A stretch of 64,000 bases of DNA from Vicia villosa (taxonomy: Eukaryota > Streptophyta > Magnoliopsida > Fabales > Fabaceae), in contig NC_081186.1 in the NCBI RefSeq assembly GCF_029867415.1, positions 20,463,915 through 20,527,914 of the forward strand, given 5' to 3'. Positions within the stretch are counted from its first letter, which is position 1, and every line of letters starts with the position of its first letter. The notes below the pieces were generated by a model. The model did not search any database and had not been told where the DNA came from. It saw nothing but the letters and a program-made list of their open reading frames with translations. Of the stretch, positions 1 to 10,529 are shown one piece after another. The position numbers and the translations under genes are program-made.

Positions 1-179
1 TTGAGATGAAGGGAGAACAAAACCCTAATTGAGTGTTATTTGCACTGATGAGTGATTTCCTGATTAAATCCTGCTGAGTCACAAGTAGCAAACACAAGCT
101 ATGCAATTTGTTAGAGATGCAAATGATGCATATGCAATGATATGAGGTGGTATCTTAGGTCAAAAATTGGGGTATGACA
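1..179 (-). repeat. Start of the 3' LTR of Ogre-A (partial)
   Basis: Identical by eye to 17755-17933. On the minus strand the LTR begins TGTCATACCCC at 179. About 4.9 kb of this LTR lies left of the window. Confidence 0.92.
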
Positions 180-195
180 GATGCCCCTATTTAAG
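180..195 (-). other. Polypurine tract of Ogre-A
   Basis: On the minus strand the sequence AAATAGGGGCATC directly precedes the LTR start TGTCATACC. It is a slightly interrupted purine run in the position where plus-strand DNA synthesis is primed. Confidence 0.75.
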
Positions 196-2330
196 TTTCT
201 TCAACCTGAGACATGAAGATTGAAAATCTTCGTTTTGATAAGGTGGAAGAGACTTAAATATCAGAAGACGCAAATTTTGGACCTAAGATACCAAAATTGC
301 GAATGATGCAAGGATATCTTTACCGAGGGGATATCAAGAACTGACTCCGCTGGGGAAAAGAGGTTGGAAAGGATACCTCAATCCGTTTTAGGAAGAGAAT
401 CCGTTTTCTTTCTTTTCGGGAAAGCAAGTGTATGCTTCACCGGGGAATGATAGCTTTGTAAGAAAAGCTTACCTATCGACATTATCGACTATCTGCATGG
501 GGATAGACTTGTTTAATAATGCGAAGGTGAAGGTATGAAACTGCATTACCGACTATCAGCATGGTGACAGACTTGACAAGGTAAAAAGAGTTTCAAAGGT
601 TCGGTTAATATTACCGACTATCAGTCTTGTGATAGACATGTTAAATAATATAACCAGAACAAAAAGGTTACCGACTATCAGCCTCGTGATAGCGGTTTTG
701 AAGACATGATCAATTATCAGCCAAGTGACAAAATGATTCTGGAGACTTTGTTAGGAAAATTACTGGTTATTCAGCCTTGTGAACAGTAATAAGGCCCTGA
801 TTTGTCAAATGGTCTTCATGATAGATTTCCTAGAGAGGAAAAGTCTTTTGGAAGAGACATGAGCTGCTCGGATGATGAGGCTATCGCTTATTGTCTGTTT
901 TTCTTGACTCTATTTGGAGAATCGGAATTTGAATTTTTGGTAAAGACAAGGTTCTAACCAAGAATGAATTGGAAAGAGACAGTCAAACAAGACTTTGTAC
1001 CCAATGAGGAATGAACTCAAATGGGATTTTCCCCTTCGTTTTGAGAGGAGAAACTAAAGCAACCTTCTTCCACGAGGAATGATCTCAGTGGGGAACTGGA
1101 GAAAGAAAATTGTTCTTTCTGCTTATGGGTGACAACCTACTTGGAGAGATGACACGCCCATATCTGTTTCTTTTTTCTTTTCTTTCTTCTTTTTTTTTCC
1201 GTTTTCTTTTTTTTTCTCTCTTTTTTTCCACTTTTTTGGGATAGATATATCCTGAGCAAGTGAATATGAAGCAAATATTGAAAAAATGCAAGAATGCATA
1301 AATGATGCAAATATGTATGAATGATGAATGTCATGAACGTAGCATGCATACTGACGATACTGACAGACAGAGGAGTATATACTGGAAAAGGACCGACGTC
1401 GCAATACAACCAGATACTTGGCAAATGTTTTTCAACACGTTGTAGATAGCACGGGTGATGAATGGTGCTGCGTGCTTTAAACTTCTCTGGGGAAGATAAG
1501 CATCTTTTCTCATTGAGATGGAAGAACCTCTTCACTGGAGATGGAAAATCTTCGTCACTGGGGATAAAAGAGCTTCTTCACTGGGGATAGAAGAGCTTCT
1601 TTACCTCGAGGGATAATTGCTTCAAGAATTCTTTTCTGGGACAAGAATACCGTTGTCTCAACAATTTTTTTTTCAGGGAGAATCCTTTTGTTCATCCTAT
1701 GGAGACGACTGCTGATGTTCCTTCCGTTGTTCACAACTCAAAGGAAAATTTCGCTTTTATTTTGAAAAAGAAAAGTGAAGTAAATTCATTTAAAACTTAT
1801 TTTTTTCTTTTTTTGTTTTCAAAAGTGAATAACACAATTAAAGCGTCATTTTGCAAGCTGAAAGAAATTAAAGATTGCAAACAAATGGGCACAAGGCTCA
1901 AATTTATTTAATAGGATGGTAATCAGCTAAAGGCGTGATTCCATGGAGTATTTACAAAAGTTGGAAATGGTAATTATGCGGAAAAGGCTACATTGAAAGC
2001 AATAACCACTATTCCCCCTAAACAACTTTGAGTTCCAACTGTGCTTGTCGCTTCAGATTGGCGATGATTTGATTGAAGATCCTTTGATGAGAAACAGACT
2101 CTTCAGGTGACGAAGTACAGACTGATGCAGTTACTTTGTCATAAATCCCTAATTTTTGCCTAGATTGCCCTTTCAGGTTTTCAATCTACCAGGATGATTT
2201 TTTTTCTGTTTACTGTCTCTAATTTTTGCCTGGACCGCCCTTTCGGGTTTTCAGTCCACCGAGACGCTCATTTTTGCCTAAGTCGCCCTTTGCGGGTTTT
2301 CGACTTACCGAGCTGTTCTTTTGTATTTTT
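196..2330 (-). repeat. Ogre-A 3' noncoding region with several tandem-repeat blocks
   Basis: There is no convincing coding capacity between the pol stop and the PPT. Visible blocks are: about 430-800, imperfect units built on 'taccgactatcag...gatagac'; about 1500-1620, units of 'cactggggatagaagagcttc'; a T-rich tract at 1168-1230; and about 2150-2310, three 60-bp units with 'atttttgcct..gccctttc.ggttttc'. Unit-level repeats upstream of the 3' LTR are common in Ogre-type elements. Small ORFs here fall inside the repeats and look accidental. Confidence 0.7.
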
Positions 2331-5300
2331 TTAGACAAAGTATTTCTTGACTGCATCAGCATTCACAGGATGTGGGAGTTCATCACCATCCATGGTTGTA
2401 AGAATCATGGCGCCGCCAGAAAATGTTCTTTTGACAACATACGGGCCTTCGTAATTAGGAGACCATTTGCCCCTAGAATCTGGTTGAAAAGACAAGATCC
2501 TTTTAAGCACGAGGTCGCCTTCTTGAAATTCACGAGGTCGAACCTTTTTGTTGAAAGCTTGTTTCATCCTTGCTTGGTATAACTGTCCATGGCATAGAGC
2601 AGTCATACGTTTTTCTTCGATTAAGTTCAACTGATCGTATCTGTTTTGACACCATTCAGCCTCTGATAACTTAGTTTCCATGAGGACTCTCATTGATGGG
2701 ATTTCAACTTCTACGGGGAGTACAGCTTCCATGCCGTATACTAGAGAAAAGGGAGTTGCCCCTGTTGAAGTACGCACTGAAGTACGATACCCATGTAAAG
2801 CAAATGGCAGCATTTCATGCCAGTCTTTGTAAGTGACGACCATTTTCTGGACGATCTTCTTAATGTTCTTGTTAGCAGCTTCAACGGCGCCGTTCATTTT
2901 TGGTCTGTAAGGAGAAGAATTATGATGCTCAATCTTGAATTCCTCACACAATTCTTTCATCATCTTGTTATTCAGGTTTGAACCATTGTCAGTAATGATC
3001 TTGCTGGGAATACCATATCGGCAAATGATGTTATTCTTGATAAACCTCACAACCACCTGTCTTGTAACATTGGCGTAAGATGCTGCTTCGACCCATTTGG
3101 TGAAGTAATCAATTGCTACTAAGATGAAACGATGACCGTTTGAAGCTTTTGGTTCGATCATTCCAATCATGTCGATACCCCACATGGCAAAAGGCCATGG
3201 AGATGAGAGAACGTTGAGTAGAGTTGGTGGCACATGGATCTTATCTGCATAGATCTGGCACTTGTGACATCTCTTCACGTGTTTGTAACAGTCTGATTCC
3301 ATTGTCAACCAATAGTATCCTGCTCTTAATATCTTTTTGGACATTGCATGCCCGTTTGAATGAGTTCCAAAGGACCCTTCATGCACTTCATGCATTAACA
3401 TGTCTGCTTCGTGTCTGTCCACGCATCTGAGCAAAACCATGTCGAAATTTCTTTTGTATAGCACATCTCCATTTAGGAAGAAACTGCCAGAAAGTCTCCT
3501 TAGAGTTTTCTTATCTTTGTTTGATGCCCCAAGTGGGTACTCTTGAGTTTGAAGGAAGCGTTTGATGTCGTGAAACCACGGTTTATCATTGATGACTGCT
3601 TCAGTTGCAAACACATAGGCGGGCCTTTCAAGGCGCGTAATTCTGACTTTAGGCACATCATTCCAGTGACTGACTTTGAACATGGAAGATAGAGTAGCCA
3701 AGGCGTCTGCCATTCGATTCTGATCTCGAGGTATATGATGCAATTCAACCTTGTTGAAGAAAGTCAACAGACGTCTTGCATAATCTCTGTAAGGAATCAA
3801 GCCAGGGTGGTAAGTTTCCCACTTGTCTTTGATTTGGTTGATCACGAGGGCTGAATCTCCATATATGTCTAGGATCTTGATCCTTAAGTCAATGGCTTCT
3901 TCGAGACCCATGATACAAGCTTCATATTCTGCGATGTTGTTGGTGCAATCAAATAGCAATCTGGCAGAGAACGGGATATGAGTACCCTTGGGAGTGATGA
4001 TGATTGCCCCAATTCCATTGCCAAAAGCGTTTACTGCTCCATCAAAAATTAGGCCCCATCTTGATTCAGGATCAGGACCTTCTTCAGGTAACGGTTCGTC
4101 ACAATCTTTCATCTTCAAGTACAAGACATCTTCGTCAGGAAAGTCAAACTTGAGAGATTGATATTCATTAATTGGTTGATGCGCCAAATGATCGGCGAGA
4201 ATGCTTCCTTTGACCGCTTTTTGAGCACGGTATTCAATGTCATATTCGGATAACAGCATTTGCCATCGGGCAATCCTTCCTGTTAAGGCAGGCTTTTCAA
4301 AGACGTACTTGATCGGATCCATTTTGGAGATTAACCAAGTAGTATTGTTGATCATGTATTGGCGGAGACGTTTTGAAGCCCAAGCCAAAGCACAACATGT
4401 TTTTTTGAGCATGGAGTAACGAGACTCACAGTCTGTGAATTTCTTACTCAGGTAATAGATGACATGCTCCTTCCTACCGGTTTCATCTTGCTGTCCAAGC
4501 ATACAACCCATGGATTCTTCTAACACGGTAAGGTACATGATTAACGGTCTTCCTTCAACTGGAGGAATCAATATCGGTGGTTCTAACAGGTACTCTTTGA
4601 TACTGTCAAACGCTTTTTGGCAATCTTCAGTCCATACAACCCCTTGATCTTTGCGGAGAAGCTTGAAAATTGGCCCACAAGTAGCAGTCATTTGAGAGAT
4701 GAATCTGGAGATATAATTCAATCGTCCGAGAAATCCTCTTACTTGCTTTTCAGTTTTTGGTGCAGGCATCTCTTGAATAGCTCTGACTTTGTCGGGATCT
4801 ACTTCAATACCTCTTTGGCTGACAATGAAACCTAAGAGTTTTCCAGATCTAACCCCAAAAGTACATTTGTTAGGATTCAGGCGAAGCTGATATTTCCTTA
4901 GTCGTTGAAACAACTTCAAAAGGTATTCAATATGTTCTTCTTCTGTGCTGGACTTGGCTATCATGTCGTCCACATAGACTTCAATTTCTTTATGCATCAT
5001 GTCATGAAAGAGAGTAGTCATTGCCCTTTGGTAAGTTGCGCCTGCATTCTTCAATCCAAACGGCATCACTTTGTAGCAAAAAGTACCCCATGGGGTGATG
5101 AAAGATGTCTTCTCCATGTCTTCAGGAGCCATCTTGATCTGATTATAACCGGAGAACCCGTCCATGAAGGAAAAGACGTTGAACTTAGCAGTGTTATCAA
5201 CCAACATGTCAATGTGTGGTAATGGAAAATCATCTTTTGGACTGGCCTTATTCAGGTCACGGTAGTCAACACACATTCTGACTTTGCCATCTTTCTTCGG

Positions 5301-5804
5301 AACTGGCACTATGTTGGCCAACCATTGAGGATACTCGGAGGTGACAAGAAAACCTGCGTCGAGCTGCTTTTGAACCTCCACTTTGATCTTGTTAGCCATA
5401 TCAGGGTGAGTCCTTCGCAATTTCTGCTTAACTGGCGGACATTCTGGCTTCAATGGCAAGTAATGCTGCACAATATTGGTATCCAACCCAGGCATGTCTT
5501 GGTAGGACCAGGCAAACACGTCAACATATTCTTTGAGAAGGTCTGTCAACTTACTCTTGATATCAGCATCAAGCAGCGATCCAATGGTCACTTCTTTTTT
5601 GTCTTCTTCAGAACCCAAGTTGATCTTTTCTAAAGGCTCTTTGTGAGGCAGAATGGCTCTTTCCTCGTGCTTAAGTAATCGAGAGATCTCGTCCGGGATC
5701 TCCTCTTCTTCCTCTTCTTCGGCTTCGAACACAGGAAACTCAAAGTTGGGAGAGGGCATAGGGTTATTGCATTCAATGGGTTTATCAATAGTAAATCTGC
5801 ACAT
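2331..5804 (-). CDS. pol: Ogre-A pol: reverse transcriptase, two RNase H domains, integrase
   Basis: The frame is open for 1,157 codons. RT spans about residues 140-330 with the catalytic YVDD at 277-280. A connection/RNase H region of the usual Ty3 type follows (about 380-540). A second, archaeal-type RNase H (about 584-710) has acidic residues in FDGA (D588), EYEA, GDSA and NRMADA. This dual RNase H marks the Tat/Ogre lineage. Integrase has an HHCC zinc region (about 800-850) and a DDE triad at D878, D939 and E975, with the standard 35-residue D-E spacing. The polypeptide probably has no start of its own. The first codons overlap a candidate splice acceptor (AG ending at 5797), so it is likely expressed as a spliced extension of gag-protease. 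No internal stop or missing catalytic residue was seen. Confidence 0.95.
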   Translation of the reverse strand: MCRFTIDKPIECNNPMPSPNFEFPVFEAEEEEEEEIPDEISRLLKHEERAILPHKEPLEKINLGSEEDKKEVTIGSLLDADIKSKLTDLLKEYVDVFAWSYQDMPGLDTNIVQHYLPLKPECPPVKQKLRRTHPDMANKIKVEVQKQLDAGFLVTSEYPQWLANIVPVPKKDGKVRMCVDYRDLNKASPKDDFPLPHIDMLVDNTAKFNVFSFMDGFSGYNQIKMAPEDMEKTSFITPWGTFCYKVMPFGLKNAGATYQRAMTTLFHDMMHKEIEVYVDDMIAKSSTEEEHIEYLLKLFQRLRKYQLRLNPNKCTFGVRSGKLLGFIVSQRGIEVDPDKVRAIQEMPAPKTEKQVRGFLGRLNYISRFISQMTATCGPIFKLLRKDQGVVWTEDCQKAFDSIKEYLLEPPILIPPVEGRPLIMYLTVLEESMGCMLGQQDETGRKEHVIYYLSKKFTDCESRYSMLKKTCCALAWASKRLRQYMINNTTWLISKMDPIKYVFEKPALTGRIARWQMLLSEYDIEYRAQKAVKGSILADHLAHQPINEYQSLKFDFPDEDVLYLKMKDCDEPLPEEGPDPESRWGLIFDGAVNAFGNGIGAIIITPKGTHIPFSARLLFDCTNNIAEYEACIMGLEEAIDLRIKILDIYGDSALVINQIKDKWETYHPGLIPYRDYARRLLTFFNKVELHHIPRDQNRMADALATLSSMFKVSHWNDVPKVRITRLERPAYVFATEAVINDKPWFHDIKRFLQTQEYPLGASNKDKKTLRRLSGSFFLNGDVLYKRNFDMVLLRCVDRHEADMLMHEVHEGSFGTHSNGHAMSKKILRAGYYWLTMESDCYKHVKRCHKCQIYADKIHVPPTLLNVLSSPWPFAMWGIDMIGMIEPKASNGHRFILVAIDYFTKWVEAASYANVTRQVVVRFIKNNIICRYGIPSKIITDNGSNLNNKMMKELCEEFKIEHHNSSPYRPKMNGAVEAANKNIKKIVQKMVVTYKDWHEMLPFALHGYRTSVRTSTGATPFSLVYGMEAVLPVEVEIPSMRVLMETKLSEAEWCQNRYDQLNLIEEKRMTALCHGQLYQARMKQAFNKKVRPREFQEGDLVLKRILSFQPDSRGKWSPNYEGPYVVKRTFSGGAMILTTMDGDELPHPVNADAVKKYFV

Positions 5805-6174
5805 GTGATTTATATCTATTTCAGAAAATTTATGAATGCAGGAGTATATGCAGATTTTTTTTTTTTGAAAAAGTTTTTTTTTTTATTTTATTATTTTTTT
5901 TTATTTTGGTTTTTTAGGATTACCATTTCCAGAAAAAAGCAAAAAATAAAACACATAGTGTAGGGAATTCAAAATGACACTTTATTTATGATTCATTTTT
6001 GAAACAAAGCCCTAAACACAAACTCATTTGCCTTGGGCAGGACAAAGAGGAAAACTTTTAAAACAAAGCCCTATACACAAAGTTATTTGGGCGGAATATT
6101 TAAAAGCAAAGCCCTATAAAACATCTCTCTGCTTTGGGCAAGGCAGGAGGTCAAAATAACAGCGAGGTGATTAC
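5797..6174 (-). other. Candidate Ogre intron between protease and RT
   Basis: The gag-protease frame ends at TAA (6171-6173). The GT that overlaps the last Lys codon and this stop (donor at 6174-6173) could serve as 5' splice site. TGTGCAG ending at 5797 could serve as acceptor. The donor splits a codon after two bases and the acceptor leaves one base, so the 378-nt intron would keep the frame. An intron at this place is established for Ogre elements and its removal regulates Pol output. The exact sites here are inferred from motifs only. Confidence 0.7.
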
Positions 6175-9100
6175 TTTGAGCGGCGAACAACATTCGGAAC
6201 GTCGACAGCCTTCCAGTAGCAACGAACTCCTCTGTGTATTATGTATTCAGGAAAATTCTCTCCAGAATTATATTCAGTTTTGACATTGACCGCTGGTCGA
6301 GCAGGATTTGAAGGTCCTGGTTTGTCAACCTTGTTCTTTATAGAGTTGAAACGGTCTTCTTCTACCTCTTGAAGAGCATAAGACGAGTCACAATCTTCAG
6401 AATTTTCAGGATGTATTTCCCAGTCTTCAGGATGAAGAGACTCATTGTCAGCGACACTTTCTGAGTCAGTTGCGGGACCATCTTCCCCTTCATCTTCAAA
6501 AATGGCATTTATGTGATAGTAACCATCTTCAGGATTATGAACCTTGGCAGATGCATTGAAGCTGAAATCTTCAGTAATTTCAGGCTGCTGAGAAAATTGA
6601 CAGGGCTGATAAGCCTCTTCTGGTTGACTGTTATATTCAAAGGAATCTCCCCATCCAGTTGGTTGGATATCCTCAATCGCAATCTTGTAACTTTCAGGTG
6701 CAGAATATTTCACCATGTAATCAAATTTTCCACTTGGTTGTCCCAAGGTGTCCCAGATTTCTGCAGGAACAGGCTCAGTTTCATTGCCTTTGGATTTCTC
6801 TGATGGAGGATATGGTTCTTCCTGAGATATGTATCCCGAGTCATTGAGATAACATTTCCATTCTTCTTCAGTATCAGGTAGACCTTCTTCGATACATTCT
6901 TCGATAAGGACATTAACCTCTTGAGGAATTGGGTTAAGGAATCCTCCACTAATGAATGTTTCTTTGATCGGTCGAAGGGTTTCATCTTTCTTGGTGCAGT
7001 TTGAGAATGTTGGTGAACATCCGAGACCTGCTCTAGTTTCATTCTTGGTAGGGATCACAACTTGTCCCCAGCCAGTGGTAGTTCCATCTTTCACTACTTT
7101 CACTGCCTCTTTGTAAGAAGAGATTGATGCTTTCTTTTTGGAAGATTCGTCTTCTAAAGAGAGACCTTGGAACTGAGTTCCTTCCACATCATCAGCACTA
7201 ATGAAAGAGAAATTGGACAAATGGCTCACCATCAAGGCTTGTTCTCCACTTATTTTTACCAATTTTCCATTTGTTACAAATTTTAACTTTTGATGGAGCG
7301 TAGAAGTTACTGCCCCTGCTTCATGGATCCATGGTCGTCCTAACAGACAGCTATAAGCAGCTTGAATGTCCATGACCTGGAAAGTGATTTGGAATGTATG
7401 TGGACCAATTGTCATGGGAAGGTTGACTTCGCCGATAACAGACTTTCGCGATCCATCAAATGCTTTGACAACTACACCACTGAACTTCATAGGCATTCCT
7501 TGGTAAGACAAGCGAGCAAGAGTCGTCTTTGGCATCACATTCAAGGAAGATCCGGTGTCTACCAACACATTGGACAAAGAGTCTGACTGACAGTTCATAG
7601 AAATGTGCAAAGCAAGATTGTGATTTCTGCCCTCCTCGGGGAGTTCCTCATCACAGAAGCTTAAATTGTTACAAGCTGTTATGTTGGCTATTATCCCATC
7701 AAAGTGATCAACAGTCACATCATAATCTACAAAAGCTTGATCTAAGACCTTCATCAGGGCTTCCCTGTGGGCTTCAGAGTTTAAAAGCAATGAAAGTATT
7801 GAGATCTTCGAAGGAGTCTGCATAAGCTGATCCACAATCTTGTATTCACTTCTTTTGATAAGCTTCAAAATTTCATCAAAGTCAGGATTGACATTGGTTC
7901 CACTGGATTGACCAACACCAGCGTTTGTATTACTGACAGGAGTTTCCTCAGGATTCCCCACTGGAACATTGATATGATTTTGTCCGGCTGCCGGAGCAAC
8001 AGGCTGCTTTGGAGGTAGTGGAGTATACACACGTCCACTTCTTGTTACTCGACTCACATCAGCGATGTTTACGACAGCTGAGAGAGTTGGTAAAGGAACT
8101 TCTTGTCCATCCTTTATCATTGTTGCATTGTAGTTGTATGGAATTGCCTTGTCAGAGCCATAAGGAATAGGTCCAGGTAGACAAATGATCAAAGGAGCAA
8201 TAGGAACCTTTGGCTTGTTGTAAGTAACTTCTATGCGCTCAGGCATGTTGAAATGAGGAACGATGACGTTAACTTTAGGCATTTCCGAGTTGATATCTGA
8301 GACTAAAAGCTCATGCGGATAACATCCTATCATGTTAACTTCATTTTCATCCCTATTTCTGTAGATCTGAAGAGTACCATTATCCAACAGCACTTGGAGA
8401 TCTCTTCTCACAATCGAACATCCATGAGGATCTACACAACATATGCTACAGGAACTGTATTGATGCTGGCGAAAATTCTGCCCTCGACAGAGAGTGGCAT
8501 GCATTTGTACCAAATCTGCTCTTGAGTAATTGATATTATAGACCCGGTATGGACCAGGACATCCGTACACCATGTTTACAACATGCCCTCCATGATTGGG
8601 CAGCGGATTTGCTTGCACATTTGGATTCAAATTTCTGAATGAGAGAAGATTAGATCTAACCAACCTCTGAACTTCATATTTCAAAGCTATGCAATGCTCA
8701 AGATCATGGCCAGGTGCTCCTTGATGATAAGGGCATGAGACCTCAGCTTTGTACCACCATGGGAGTCTCTCAGGTACTGGTGGTGGTGCTCTAGTTTGAA
8801 CGAGACCTTTTTCAATCAAAGCAGGGTACAATTCTGTGTAAGTCATTGGAATCGGATCAAACTGTGGAGCTCTTTGTACACGATTCTGATTGTTGTTAAG
8901 TTGTTGAGCCTGTTGTCGAGGCTGTTGTTGTTGATACTGCGGGGTAAATCCCGGATTTGGCGCTGTATTAACGACTGGTGCAATAGCAGAAACCTGTTGT
9001 TGACGACTGACATTTCCTCTTGGCCTCCCTTGGGATACCATGTCAACACTTTGTTCTTTCTTCTTTGGGAAACCACTTCCGAACTTTTTGGTTCCGCTTG

Positions 9101-10199
9101 AAGATCCACCTTCTTTAGTTAGACGTCCGGTTCGGACCCCTTCTTCTAGACGCATCCCCATGTTTACCATTTCGGTGAAATCACTTGGAGCACTAGCAAT
9201 CATGCGTTCATAATAAAACGGACTGAGAGTATTCAAGAAGATCTTTGTCATCTCTTTCTCTTTTAACGGTGGATTAATCTGAGCAGCAGTTTCTCTCCAT
9301 CGTTGGGCATACTCTTTGAAAGCTTCATGATCTTTCTGAGCCATGGATCGAAGCTGATCTCTGTCGGGAGCCATATCCGAGTTATACTTGTATTGTCGGA
9401 CAAAGGCCTCGCCTAGGTCGTTGAAAGTTCGAATATTGGTGCTATCCAAACCTGTGTACCACTTCAGTGCGGCACCAGTCAAACTGTCTTGAAAGTAATG
9501 GATAAGCAACTGATGGTTATCTGCATAAGTAGACATCTTTCTGGCATACATCACGAGATGACTTTGCGGACAAGAACTACCTTTGTACTTCTCAAAGTCT
9601 GGGACCTTGAATTTAGCAGGTATTTGCACACTGGGAACCAAACATAGCTCCTGGGCATTCTTTCCAAACAAATCTTTCCCACGGATAGCCTTAACTTCCA
9701 GTTGCATCTTGTTAAACTGCTCTTGGAGATCTCCCACAAGGTTACGCTGATTCGTGCTATCACCTTGATCATGATAAATCTCATTGCCATCATAAGGAAC
9801 AGTGTGAACCGTAAGGGTCGGAACTGTCATAGTGGGTTGAGAAAGTGCCATAGTGATTTGGGAAAAAGTTACCCCTGAATGTGGAATAAACGCCGAACCT
9901 TGTGCAGCAGGTGCTTCAGTTGTAGTTGTTTGAACCCCAGAGAAATTATGGCGGAATCCTGTACCAAAGCTGAAAGGCGGGCCCCAACCTTCTGGCATGG
10001 AGAAAGATGGAATGTTGAATGCGACTGTAGAAACTGGAGTAGTGACTTCAGATGTTACTGTTGCTTGGCTGTTGGGTGGCGGCGGCTGATTCTGTGCGGC
10101 CATTAAGGAGTCAACCAGAGTAGTGAGACTTTCCAATTTTTCCTGAAGGGTGGTCACTGTACCACGGAGCTCAATATTCTCTTGTTCAGAGTGTTCCAT
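6171..10199 (-). CDS. gag-pro: Ogre-A gag-protease polyprotein
   Basis: The frame is open for 1,342 codons from an ATG at 10199. A short N-terminal coiled coil (residues about 1-40) and a Pro-rich linker lead to a retrotransposon Gag domain (about 195-345). A Gln-rich stretch (about 415-445) follows. A zinc-knuckle-like motif CPYHQGAPGHDLEHC (about 488-503) departs from the classic CCHC. The aspartic protease active site DTGSS has its Asp at about residue 881. Beyond the protease is an acidic tail of about 400 residues with a glycine-rich, G-patch-like stretch near 1037-1060. Gag forms the particle and the protease matures it. The C-terminal stop coincides with the proposed splice donor. Confidence 0.93.
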   Translation of the reverse strand: MEHSEQENIELRGTVTTLQEKLESLTTLVDSLMAAQNQPPPPNSQATVTSEVTTPVSTVAFNIPSFSMPEGWGPPFSFGTGFRHNFSGVQTTTTEAPAAQGSAFIPHSGVTFSQITMALSQPTMTVPTLTVHTVPYDGNEIYHDQGDSTNQRNLVGDLQEQFNKMQLEVKAIRGKDLFGKNAQELCLVPSVQIPAKFKVPDFEKYKGSSCPQSHLVMYARKMSTYADNHQLLIHYFQDSLTGAALKWYTGLDSTNIRTFNDLGEAFVRQYKYNSDMAPDRDQLRSMAQKDHEAFKEYAQRWRETAAQINPPLKEKEMTKIFLNTLSPFYYERMIASAPSDFTEMVNMGMRLEEGVRTGRLTKEGGSSSGTKKFGSGFPKKKEQSVDMVSQGRPRGNVSRQQQVSAIAPVVNTAPNPGFTPQYQQQQPRQQAQQLNNNQNRVQRAPQFDPIPMTYTELYPALIEKGLVQTRAPPPVPERLPWWYKAEVSCPYHQGAPGHDLEHCIALKYEVQRLVRSNLLSFRNLNPNVQANPLPNHGGHVVNMVYGCPGPYRVYNINYSRADLVQMHATLCRGQNFRQHQYSSCSICCVDPHGCSIVRRDLQVLLDNGTLQIYRNRDENEVNMIGCYPHELLVSDINSEMPKVNVIVPHFNMPERIEVTYNKPKVPIAPLIICLPGPIPYGSDKAIPYNYNATMIKDGQEVPLPTLSAVVNIADVSRVTRSGRVYTPLPPKQPVAPAAGQNHINVPVGNPEETPVSNTNAGVGQSSGTNVNPDFDEILKLIKRSEYKIVDQLMQTPSKISILSLLLNSEAHREALMKVLDQAFVDYDVTVDHFDGIIANITACNNLSFCDEELPEEGRNHNLALHISMNCQSDSLSNVLVDTGSSLNVMPKTTLARLSYQGMPMKFSGVVVKAFDGSRKSVIGEVNLPMTIGPHTFQITFQVMDIQAAYSCLLGRPWIHEAGAVTSTLHQKLKFVTNGKLVKISGEQALMVSHLSNFSFISADDVEGTQFQGLSLEDESSKKKASISSYKEAVKVVKDGTTTGWGQVVIPTKNETRAGLGCSPTFSNCTKKDETLRPIKETFISGGFLNPIPQEVNVLIEECIEEGLPDTEEEWKCYLNDSGYISQEEPYPPSEKSKGNETEPVPAEIWDTLGQPSGKFDYMVKYSAPESYKIAIEDIQPTGWGDSFEYNSQPEEAYQPCQFSQQPEITEDFSFNASAKVHNPEDGYYHINAIFEDEGEDGPATDSESVADNESLHPEDWEIHPENSEDCDSSYALQEVEEDRFNSIKNKVDKPGPSNPARPAVNVKTEYNSGENFPEYIIHRGVRCYWKAVDVPNVVRRSK

Positions 10200-10529
10200 T
10201 ACTCTTCTTCTGCTTGAACGAGTATTGTATCTATGATCTGATTGCGAGCGCGGTCGAGAAACTTTGAGACGCGACAGCTTGACGATCTATTGGAGAAAGA
10301 TCCAAAAGATGAGACTCTATACAACAGACTCGATATGCAGAATGATGTATGTAAAAAGAAATTTATGATTTTTCCAAATATTTTAAAGATTATTTCCTTG
10401 CAAACATTTGAACACAAACAAATCTTTTATTCATTCATTTTTTTTTTATTGCAATAATGGGAAATGTTACAACATTGGAGCGTAGCTCCTTACAAAAGCA
10501 AATGATAAATAAAAAAAACTAAACAAATC
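10200..10529 (-). other. Spacer between Ogre-A ORF1 and gag
   Basis: A 330-bp AT-rich stretch with no coding signal. It separates the ORF1 stop from the gag ATG, so gag must be reached by splicing, reinitiation or a separate transcript. I see no clear internal promoter. Confidence 0.55.

Noticed and set aside
1137..1535. Minus-strand ORF of 132 codons with a Lys-rich end
   Set aside because: The Lys run comes from a T-rich tract in the Ogre 3' noncoding region. No family resemblance.
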